Of a stretch of 64,000 nt of DNA, positions 49,701 through 57,215 are shown one piece after another. The notes below the pieces were generated by a model, which saw nothing but the letters and a program-made list of their open reading frames with translations, was not told the DNA's origin and ran no database searches. This DNA comes from Treponema sp. Its GTDB lineage: Bacteria > Spirochaetota > Spirochaetia > Treponematales > Treponemataceae. The stretch covers positions 1-64,000 of the forward strand of contig JAEEIU010000012.1 of NCBI GenBank assembly GCA_016281495.1. Reading direction: 5' to 3'. The position numbers were made by a program, and so were the translations under genes. Numbering within the stretch: position 1 is the stretch's first letter; the number at the start of each line of letters is the position of its first letter.

Positions 49701-51179
49701 ATGGCAGATCAAAAGAGATTAGGTTTGCCAAGTGTCATTGCTACAGGCGTTGGCCTGATTGTTGCAACAAGCTGCTTGCTTTCAATCGGGCAGGGCGCCA
49801 GCATACTTGGTTTACCCTTCATCATAACAATGTCTATTGCATGTGCATTTAACATTCTTACGGCACTTTCGATTTGCGAGTTGAATGCACTCATGCCGAA
49901 CCTTACAGGAGGCCTGGCACAGTTTACTCTGGCAAGCTGCGGACCATTCATCACAATCATCACGAACATGGGTGGTTTTATATGCTGTCAGCTTATACTG
50001 GGAAGCTCTGAGGCAGCCATGTTTGGAAACACGTTGAGCACAGTTCTTCCAGGCATTCCGGTTTCACCAACAATATGGTCGATTATACTGATTGTCGTTC
50101 TGTTTGTCCTAAACCTTTTTGGCGTTGACATGTTTGCAAAGATTCAGAACGTAGTTGCTTACGGTCTGATTATCTCGCTTGTAATCATGGGAATACTCGG
50201 ATGCATCAAGGTGAATCCGGATACCCTTATTGAGCAGCCTTCAGTTCTCAGTGAGAATTTTTCGGATACGCTTTCACTTCTGGGACTTGCATTCTTCCTG
50301 TTCATTGGTGTTGAGTTCATCGTTCCAATTTCACCAAACGTAAAGAATTCCAGGAAGATAGTTCCAATCGGAATGGTATTGAGCCTTGTAATCATTCTTG
50401 TAATGCAGATCCTTATGACAATCGGTTTCAAGAATTATACAGAGTGGTCAGAACTGGGAGAGAGCACAGTTCCACATATATTATACGGGTCATTGCTTCT
50501 GGGTAACGCCGGAACAATCTGGATGTCGGTAGTTTCAATGCTTGCCGTAATCAGCACGTTGAATACAGCTATGTTTGGTGTAAGTCAGCTTTGTGCTGGT
50601 ATGGCAAAGATTGGCTTGCTTCCATCGACTTTCTTAAGGAAAACTCCTGCCGGGTCACCATTTGTCGGATTGATTCTGGTTGCGGTCGTAATGATCATCC
50701 TGAATGCAATCGGGTTAACAAGCAGCGATTCACTGGTATTCCTGATCCTGACGGGATGTACCTTCTGGATTTTCTGCTACGTGATGGTCCACATCGACGT
50801 AATCATCCTGAGGAAGAAAATGCCCAAGGCTCCTAGAACATTCAAGCTGCCGTTGGGAATTGTGATTCCCCTCTTTGGTGTAATCGGAAACCTTTTCATG
50901 ATCTGGAATATTGATCCGAGCTGGGAGCTTAAGAAAGTCATTTATCTGATCTTTGTCGGAGTTTCGGTCATTCTTGCAGTATACGCATTCTTCTGGTGCA
51001 AGTTTGTAATCAAGAGGCCGCTGTTCAAGGGCTATGCAATTAAGGAAGTAATGGCAATGGATACGGACCTGTATCAAATCCGCCATTATCCAAAGGTTGC
51101 CCAAAAGCTGCATCTGGAAGCGGAACCTGATGTTGAGCCTGTTCCGCCAGATACAAATACAGGAACCAGACCGGAATAG
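49701..51179 (+). CDS. APC superfamily amino-acid/amine permease
   Basis: A 492-residue transporter with about 12 helices, beginning LGLPSVIATGVGLIVATSCLLSIGQGAS, where helix 1 is broken by the Gly/Ser motif used for substrate binding in APC carriers, and FFLFIGVEFIVPISPNVKNSRK in the middle. It should import the substrate of the adjacent oxidase operon. The ~45-residue hydrophilic Pro/Glu-rich C-terminus could be a contact for the PII-like protein. It starts 13 bases after the PII gene; a terminator follows. Confidence 0.88.
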   Translation: MADQKRLGLPSVIATGVGLIVATSCLLSIGQGASILGLPFIITMSIACAFNILTALSICELNALMPNLTGGLAQFTLASCGPFITIITNMGGFICCQLILGSSEAAMFGNTLSTVLPGIPVSPTIWSIILIVVLFVLNLFGVDMFAKIQNVVAYGLIISLVIMGILGCIKVNPDTLIEQPSVLSENFSDTLSLLGLAFFLFIGVEFIVPISPNVKNSRKIVPIGMVLSLVIILVMQILMTIGFKNYTEWSELGESTVPHILYGSLLLGNAGTIWMSVVSMLAVISTLNTAMFGVSQLCAGMAKIGLLPSTFLRKTPAGSPFVGLILVAVVMIILNAIGLTSSDSLVFLILTGCTFWIFCYVMVHIDVIILRKKMPKAPRTFKLPLGIVIPLFGVIGNLFMIWNIDPSWELKKVIYLIFVGVSVILAVYAFFWCKFVIKRPLFKGYAIKEVMAMDTDLYQIRHYPKVAQKLHLEAEPDVEPVPPDTNTGTRPE

Positions 51180-51199
51180 ACAAAGTTTTAATTGTTCGT

Positions 51200-51249
51200 G
51201 GCAGGACTGTATTCTGTAAGCACTCCAGTTTATGGCCCTGCCCTTTTTT
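51200..51249 (+). terminator. Intrinsic terminator of the permease operon
   Basis: GGCAGG and CCTGCC close a stem with an inner CTG/CAG, followed by C and six T. Confidence 0.75.
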
Positions 51250-51288
51250 ATTTGAACTCACCTTGAGTAAATGCCCGTCAGGACTTCC

Positions 51289-51354
51289 CTTTTCCAACGC
51301 AAGAGTCGCCGGCATGTTCCCATGCAAATCCGCCAAAAACAAAATCCTCGCCAT
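51289..51354 (-). pseudogene. N-terminal remnant of a metallophosphoesterase
   Basis: Minus-strand ATG 51354 reads MARILFLADLHGNMPATLAL, matching the start of calcineurin-type phosphoesterases (DLHGN metal-binding motif), then similarity ends after about 22 residues and the frame runs into the permease terminator. TATAAT remains upstream (51374-51379). It is a broken leftover of a deleted gene. Confidence 0.55.
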
Positions 51355-51398
51355 ATTCTACCCCATGTCCCATTATAAGGCAAAAACCGATATTTGTC

Positions 51399-51427
51399 TT
51401 GAAATAATTGAGTTATCGCCCTATACT
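51399..51427 (+). promoter_or_regulatory. Promoter of repeat-protein gene 2
   Basis: TTGAAA (51399-51404), 17-base spacer, TATACT (51422-51427), with the same upstream ATATTTGTC word as at 40811-40819. Confidence 0.75.
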
Positions 51428-51457
51428 ATATTTTAGGAAAGTTTTCAGGAGGCCTAC

Positions 51458-52297
51458 ATGAAACTAAGGACCCCGATCTTGATTTTTTCATTTATCGCAC
51501 TTAGCACACTCCCGCTATTTGCACAGGAGCTAGGCGATAAAATTTCCAAGAAAGTCATGGTGAAGGGCAAGCAGCTTTACAAGTGGCTTGAGTATGACCG
51601 CATCCAAGAATATGACGAAAATGAAAATCTAATCCATGACAAAGATGCCTACGGCCATGATATCTGGCTCGAATATGACTCAAAGGGAAATAAAACTCAT
51701 GTAAAAGACGGTGACATGTTTGAGTGGTGGCTTGAATACGACTCTAAGGGAAATTTAATCCATGACAAAGATTCTTCCGGCGCTGAGTGGTGGTATGAAT
51801 ATGACTCCAAGGGATATTTAATCCATGAAAAAAAATCCACCGGAGCTGAGTGGTGGTACGAATATGACTCCAAAGGAAATAAAATCCACGAAAGAAAATC
51901 CTCCGGTTCTGAGGGGTTGTACGAATATGACTCAAAAGAAAAGAAAATCCTCGAAAGAAAACCCGACGTTTTTGAAAGTTGGTTTGAATATGACTCACAG
52001 GGAAACATGATTCATGCAAAAGATTCCACTGGCTCAGAGTACTGGCACGAATATGACTCAAAGGGAAATAGTATCCATGATAAAAATTCTTCCGGCTATG
52101 AGTGGTGGTACGAATATGACTCAAAGGAGAATTTAATCCATGAAAAAGATTCTACCGGATTTGCCTGCTGGTACGAATATGACTCAGATGGGAATGAAAT
52201 TCATGGCAAAATCTCTTCTGGCTTTGAATATTGGTACAAATACACCTTCCACCCCAACGGAAAGGTAAAGACAAGGAAAAGATACGTATTGCCCTAA
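51458..52297 (+). CDS. Secreted 21-residue-repeat protein, paralog 2
   Basis: A 279-residue protein with a signal peptide (LILIFSFIALSTLPLFA type) and nine or ten tandem 21-residue units, E-W/Y-W-Y-EYDSKGN-x-IH-x-K-x-S-S/T-G. At DNA level the units are about 63 bases and alike enough (51660-52240) for slippage. It ends YKYTFHPNGKVKTRKRYVLP, as in paralog 1 at 40878. CAGGAGG precedes the ATG. Probably a secreted or periplasmic solenoid; function unknown. Confidence 0.72.
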   Translation: MKLRTPILIFSFIALSTLPLFAQELGDKISKKVMVKGKQLYKWLEYDRIQEYDENENLIHDKDAYGHDIWLEYDSKGNKTHVKDGDMFEWWLEYDSKGNLIHDKDSSGAEWWYEYDSKGYLIHEKKSTGAEWWYEYDSKGNKIHERKSSGSEGLYEYDSKEKKILERKPDVFESWFEYDSQGNMIHAKDSTGSEYWHEYDSKGNSIHDKNSSGYEWWYEYDSKENLIHEKDSTGFACWYEYDSDGNEIHGKISSGFEYWYKYTFHPNGKVKTRKRYVLP

Positions 52298-52341
52298 AGC
52301 AACAGGGGAAAAGTGTAAAAAGGTGCAAAAATCTCTTGCAG

Positions 52342-54123
52342 CTACAGCAGTGCGAACTGGGATGAATACAGTTTGTAGTATGGACCCAGATGTGCCATAA
52401 GCTCGTAATGTGCTCCATGTTCAACAATCTGACCGTGATCCACATAGAAAATGGTGGAACAGTTTTTGATTGTGGAAAGCCTGTGCGCTATGATGAAGCT
52501 TGTGCGCCCCTTTAGGAGTTTGTGAAGCCCCCTCTGCAAAAGAATTTCCGTTTCCGTATCGATTGAAGATGTTGCCTCGTCAAGAATCAAAATCTTTGGA
52601 TCAGCAAGCAATGCACGTGCAAAAGAAATAAGCTGCCTCTGTCCCACGCTGAGCCTAGAGCCCCTTTCATTTACTTCGGTATTGTAACCGTCTTCCATCT
52701 GCATGATAAAGTCATGTGCGCAAACTGTTTTGGCGGCTTCCATTACCTGCTCGTCGGTGGCATCCATGTTTCCGTAGCGTATGTTGTCCATGATGGTTCC
52801 CTTAAAGATAAAGCTGTCCTGCATCATTACACCCATTTGAGTACGAAGGGATTTTATCGTGACATCCTGAAGGTCATGCCCGTCCACAAGAATCTGTCCG
52901 CTGTCTGGATTGTAGAACCGGCTCAAAAGGTTTACGATTGTGGATTTTCCAGCACCAGTAGGCCCAACAATGGCAACACTTTCTCCAGGTTCAATGGTAA
53001 AGTTGATGTCATCCAAAACCTTGACACCTTCGTCATAGCTAAAGTTCACGTTCTTGTATTCAACTTTTCCGACAATCTTCGGAAGCTCACCGGCACCTTC
53101 CTTGTCCTTTATCAGAACAGGTTCTTCCATTGTTTCAAAAATACGTTCCACATAAGAAACCGCAGTCAAAAGATTGTTGATGAAATCCGCAAGTGTGGTT
53201 ATCGGCTGCCAGAAACGGCTGATGTATGCAGTAAATGCAATCAGGGTACCCACGGTCACCCCGCTGAATCCAATTTGAATCCAGTGTATGCCCAGAACAA
53301 ATGCCGCCGCCATTGTTGCAGTTGAGATCAGCTGAACAAAAGGTCCCATCAAAAATGCAACCGAAACCGCCTTAAGCCATGCCGTACGATATGCGGAAGA
53401 CAGATTGTTGAAAATCCTGATGTTTTCATTTTCACGCACAAAGGATTGGGTTACGCGTATTCCGTTTATGCTTTCCGAAATGTATGCGTTCAAGTTGGAC
53501 TGCTTGTTGCTTTGAGCACGCCATGCTTTTCTCTGACGCTTCTTGAGGATAAAGACATAGGCAATGAAAATCGGAAGCCCGCAAAGAACCACCAGAGTAA
53601 GCGGAAGGTTTATGGTGAACATAAAGATGATGATGAAAATAAGCGAGCACAAATCTGTTATCGTGTTGACCAAACCATTGCTCAAAACATCCGAGAGGTT
53701 GTTTACGTAATTAACTATGCGAACCTGAATCTTTCCGTGTGGCCTTGAGTCAAAAAAGGAAAACGGCAGTTTAAGTATATGTGAAAAAAGATCCGAACGT
53801 AAGTCATGTACGATGCCCTGTCCGATTTTCGTCATTATGCTGATCTTAAGCTTTAATGCAAGGGCTGTAAAAAGGGAGATTCCCAAGGTGCATCCGGCTA
53901 GAATCAGTATTGTTTTAAAATCCTTGCTGGGTATGGCTTCGTCCATTATGATTTTGAGGAAGTACGGATAAAGCATTCCAAGCGCCGCTGTCACAAGCAT
54001 TAAAATGATGACTCCAACCATTGCCTTTGAATGTGGCTTTACGTATTTTGTGAGCCTTCTGAGCTGGCCGAAATCGTAGCTGTCCTCGTAGGTTTCATCT
54101 ATATCGTATCTGTTTCTTGCCAT
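52342..54123 (-). CDS. ABC multidrug/lipid exporter half, second of operon
   Basis: A 593-residue half-transporter: six helices in residues 30-320, Walker A GPTGAGKST, signature LSVGQRQLISFARAL (LSVGQ for LSGGQ), Walker B ILILDEATSSID and H-loop IAHRLST. It starts one base after the partner gene's stop codon, with GGAGG eight bases before ATG 54123. Together they form a heterodimeric MsbA/BmrCD-like exporter. An in-frame start at 54165 lacks a ribosome site. Confidence 0.9.
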   Translation of the reverse strand: MARNRYDIDETYEDSYDFGQLRRLTKYVKPHSKAMVGVIILMLVTAALGMLYPYFLKIIMDEAIPSKDFKTILILAGCTLGISLFTALALKLKISIMTKIGQGIVHDLRSDLFSHILKLPFSFFDSRPHGKIQVRIVNYVNNLSDVLSNGLVNTITDLCSLIFIIIFMFTINLPLTLVVLCGLPIFIAYVFILKKRQRKAWRAQSNKQSNLNAYISESINGIRVTQSFVRENENIRIFNNLSSAYRTAWLKAVSVAFLMGPFVQLISTATMAAAFVLGIHWIQIGFSGVTVGTLIAFTAYISRFWQPITTLADFINNLLTAVSYVERIFETMEEPVLIKDKEGAGELPKIVGKVEYKNVNFSYDEGVKVLDDINFTIEPGESVAIVGPTGAGKSTIVNLLSRFYNPDSGQILVDGHDLQDVTIKSLRTQMGVMMQDSFIFKGTIMDNIRYGNMDATDEQVMEAAKTVCAHDFIMQMEDGYNTEVNERGSRLSVGQRQLISFARALLADPKILILDEATSSIDTETEILLQRGLHKLLKGRTSFIIAHRLSTIKNCSTIFYVDHGQIVEHGAHYELMAHLGPYYKLYSSQFALL

Positions 54124-54124
54124 C

Positions 54125-55876
54125 TTAGTTTCCTCCGGTGCTCTCTTGATCTTCTGTAAATTCACCGTACTGATGGTGATAAACTGACGAATAATAACCG
54201 CCCGCTTCTATCAACTCCTTGTGGGTGCCGCGTTCAATTATTTTTCCATCGTTCATGACCAAAATCTGATCGCAGTCCTTTACCGACGAAATCCTATAGG
54301 CAATGACAAAGAGCGTCCTGTTTTCTGAAACCGATTTAAGTGACTCCTGAATCAATGTCTCGGTCTCCATGTCCACCGCAGAAGTAGTGTCATCAAGAAT
54401 GATTATGGCAGGATCCTTTAGCAATGCACGTGCAAGAGATATCCTCTGTTTTTGTCCACCGGAAAGGCCCACTCCCCTTTCACCAACCATCGTGTCATAA
54501 CCGTCCGGCATTTCCCGTATGAACGAATCAGCATCTGCAAGTTTTGCCGCCGCCTCCACCTTTTCAAAAGGACAGTCGGGATCACCGTATGCAATGTTGC
54601 CCTCGATTGTGTCGCTGAAAAGAAAAACGTCCTGCATTGCCATACCGATGTTTTCGCGCAGATTGTACATGTCCATCTCACGCACATCAGTTCCGTCAAC
54701 ACAGACAGAACCATCGGAAACATCATAAAAGCGGCACAAAAGATTCATCACAGTAGTTTTTCCGCTTCCCGTTCCACCGATTATTCCGACCGACTTTCCC
54801 TTTTCCGTCTTAAAGCTTATGTCGTGAAGGATCTCCTCTCCGTGTGTTGAATATGACACATTCTTGAATTCAACCTCACCATCGATATGCTGCTTTACCA
54901 CCGGATGAGATGGAAGCCTGATGTCGGGTTCAACAGAGAAGGTCTTGTAGATTTTGTCGATTGAAGCCTTAAACCGCATGGCATCGTTTATGAGCCAGCC
55001 CAGCATCCTGAGAGGGTTTGTAAGCATCCACAAGTATCCGTTAACAGTAACGAAATTCCCCATTGTCATTTCACCGCGGATGGTTAGGTAGCCTCCGTAA
55101 ATCATCAGGATGACGTTGACTACTGTTCCCAAAAATTCAAATATCGGAACATACCTCTGCCAGATTTTTGAAGCATTTATCTCGCTCTGACGGAATGCCT
55201 CATTTTCCTTTTCAAAACGGTTCCATTCAAATTTTTCCTTGGCAAATGCACGCACCACACGATTAGCCGCAATATGCTCCTGAACATAAGCGTTCAAACT
55301 TGAAAAGCATTGCCTTACTCCGGCAAACGCAGGTCCCACTGCCTTCATCTGAAGGAATACGACAAGGGCAGTAAACGGGAGGACAGCAAGGAACATAAAC
55401 GCAAGCTTTACGTTCACAAAGAAAATCATCACCACGGCAGAAAGAAGCCAAATGCAGTTTCTGAAGACATTGTAAATTACAAATGCAACAAAATGACGCA
55501 CGGCATCCATGTCACCAGTCTGACGGCTCATCAAATCACCGGTGCGGTTGTTATTGTAAAAGGCAAAATCCTCATGCAAGAGTTTCCGGTAAACAGCATC
55601 CCTCATGTCAAAAAGGACACCCTGACTGGAGCGTTCAAAAAGCATCTGAGCAAGGTACTGGAAACCCTCACGGAAAATACACACTCCAAGAAGAATGGCA
55701 ACACATTTCCATAAATAGTCGTAGCGACCACCGATGATTACATTATCCACAAGAAAACCGGACACCTTCGGATTTATAACGGCCATGGCAGAAACTACAG
55801 TGATAATAAAAAGCCCGATGAACATTTTTCCACCATGCTTTCTTAGAAATGAATAAAACCATTTAAATGCAGTCAT
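54125..55876 (-). CDS. ABC multidrug/lipid exporter half, first of operon
   Basis: A 583-residue half-transporter with six helices, Walker A GGTGSGKTT, signature LSGGQKQRISLARAL and Walker B IIILDDTTSAVDME. The Walker B catalytic glutamate is replaced by Asp (LDDTTSAVD), and the H-loop His reads Tyr (IAYRISS), so this subunit probably holds the degenerate site of the heterodimer. The partner gene follows directly. TAGGAGA precedes the ATG. Confidence 0.9.
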   Translation of the reverse strand: MTAFKWFYSFLRKHGGKMFIGLFIITVVSAMAVINPKVSGFLVDNVIIGGRYDYLWKCVAILLGVCIFREGFQYLAQMLFERSSQGVLFDMRDAVYRKLLHEDFAFYNNNRTGDLMSRQTGDMDAVRHFVAFVIYNVFRNCIWLLSAVVMIFFVNVKLAFMFLAVLPFTALVVFLQMKAVGPAFAGVRQCFSSLNAYVQEHIAANRVVRAFAKEKFEWNRFEKENEAFRQSEINASKIWQRYVPIFEFLGTVVNVILMIYGGYLTIRGEMTMGNFVTVNGYLWMLTNPLRMLGWLINDAMRFKASIDKIYKTFSVEPDIRLPSHPVVKQHIDGEVEFKNVSYSTHGEEILHDISFKTEKGKSVGIIGGTGSGKTTVMNLLCRFYDVSDGSVCVDGTDVREMDMYNLRENIGMAMQDVFLFSDTIEGNIAYGDPDCPFEKVEAAAKLADADSFIREMPDGYDTMVGERGVGLSGGQKQRISLARALLKDPAIIILDDTTSAVDMETETLIQESLKSVSENRTLFVIAYRISSVKDCDQILVMNDGKIIERGTHKELIEAGGYYSSVYHHQYGEFTEDQESTGGN

Positions 55877-55913
55877 TCAATCTCCTAAATTCAAGATGTT
55901 AATTCAATTTAAT

Positions 55914-55941
55914 CTTATACGCTATCAGACATAAAAAACAA
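55914..55941 (-). promoter_or_regulatory. Promoter of the ABC exporter operon
   Basis: Minus strand TTGTTT (55936-55941), 16-base spacer, TATAAG (55914-55919). Confidence 0.5.
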
Positions 55942-55959
55942 GTCATTTTTTGCCTTTAG

Positions 55960-55988
55960 CTTACAATTTTTTGCTATTTGAATATAAT
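55960..55988 (+). promoter_or_regulatory. Promoter of the phosphodiesterase gene
   Basis: CTTACA (55960-55965), 17-base spacer, TATAAT (55983-55988). The leader begins with a short tandem GTGATATT GTGATAT. Confidence 0.55.
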
Positions 55989-56036
55989 GTGATATTGTGA
56001 TATACATAGAAAGAATCATTATTCAAGGAGCGGATC

Positions 56037-57215
56037 ATGTACAACAGACAGTTCCCGGATTACAACAACTGCCTTGTAAATCTTGCCAACTCGATATTGA
56101 AAAAATTTGGGGCCAAGACCACGGCTCAAACCTTACCCCTGGCAGACAAATATCTTTCGGGCAATTACAAGAATGTGGTCATTTTTCTTTTGGATGCCCT
56201 GGGAACTTCAATTATGGAAAAACATTTGGATGCAGACGGATTTTTCCGCAGTCATTTTGCAGGTTCATTTAATTCAGTTTATCCTCCGACAACAGTTGCC
56301 GCAACCACTTCCTTGATGAGTGGCCTTTATCCCAATGAACACGCATGGTTGGGATGGGACATCTATTATCCCCAGTTGAATAAAACTGTAACCGTATTCA
56401 GAAACACAGATCAGCTTTCAGAAAAAGAAGGTGCAAAACCAAGCGCAAAAGATTCCAGTGACAATCCATTATGGACGATTGATTCCCTGAACAAACCGCT
56501 ACCCGTCGCAGATTTTAAGGTCGGTAATAAATTCACTCCATATAAAAGCATAGTCGACAAGATTAATGACGCAGGGGGAAAAGCTTATTTTTCTATGCCG
56601 TTTCTGCCGCCCTATCCAAAAGATCTTGAAGCCATCTTTAGCCGCATAAAAAAACTCTGTGATGAAGACGGTCAAAAATTCATCTACTCATACTGGAACG
56701 AACCAGACACTACAATGCACAAAACCGGAACAACAAGCGATGCCACACACGAAATGATTACATCACTCGAAAAACGCATCCAAGAATTGACCTCCACACT
56801 TTCTGACACACTGTTCATAATAACCGCAGACCACGGACACATGGACAGCAAGAACTTATGCATACTTGATTATCCAGAAATCATGAACTGTCTTAAGCAA
56901 GTCCCCTCAATAGAGAGCAGGACCTTGAATCTTTTTGTAAAGGACGAATGCAGGAAAAACTTCCCGTCTCTTTTTAAGAAAAACTTCGGCGATGTTTTTC
57001 TTCTTTTAACAAAGGAAGAAGTTCTTGAGCAAAATGTATTTGGTCCAGGAAAAAATCACTCCGGCCTTACAGGCATGATAGGAGACTTTATTGCTTTTTC
57101 CATTTCAAACACTTCAATCTTCAACACTCATTATCAGGCACAGGTTGAAAAGGGAAACCACGCAGGCCTTACACCAGAGGAAATCTCCATACCATTGATT
57201 GCAATTGAATGCTGA
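56037..57215 (+). CDS. Alkaline-phosphatase-superfamily nucleotide pyrophosphatase/phosphodiesterase
   Basis: A 392-residue enzyme of the type I phosphodiesterase/nucleotide pyrophosphatase group. Metal ligands and nucleophile are visible: Asp in VVIFLLDALG, the catalytic Thr in VYPPTTVAATTSLMSG, IITADHGHMD and NHAGLTPEEISIPLI. There is no signal peptide, so it acts in the cytoplasm. The substrate could be a nucleotide, phosphonate or sugar phosphodiester. It converges on the alpha-galactosidase gene with abutting stop codons. Confidence 0.85.
   Translation: MYNRQFPDYNNCLVNLANSILKKFGAKTTAQTLPLADKYLSGNYKNVVIFLLDALGTSIMEKHLDADGFFRSHFAGSFNSVYPPTTVAATTSLMSGLYPNEHAWLGWDIYYPQLNKTVTVFRNTDQLSEKEGAKPSAKDSSDNPLWTIDSLNKPLPVADFKVGNKFTPYKSIVDKINDAGGKAYFSMPFLPPYPKDLEAIFSRIKKLCDEDGQKFIYSYWNEPDTTMHKTGTTSDATHEMITSLEKRIQELTSTLSDTLFIITADHGHMDSKNLCILDYPEIMNCLKQVPSIESRTLNLFVKDECRKNFPSLFKKNFGDVFLLLTKEEVLEQNVFGPGKNHSGLTGMIGDFIAFSISNTSIFNTHYQAQVEKGNHAGLTPEEISIPLIAIEC

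Noticed and set aside
51660-52240. Regular ~63-bp repeats that could look like a CRISPR or satellite array
   Set aside because: They stay in one open frame, encode a 21-residue unit behind a signal peptide, and have no unique spacers.
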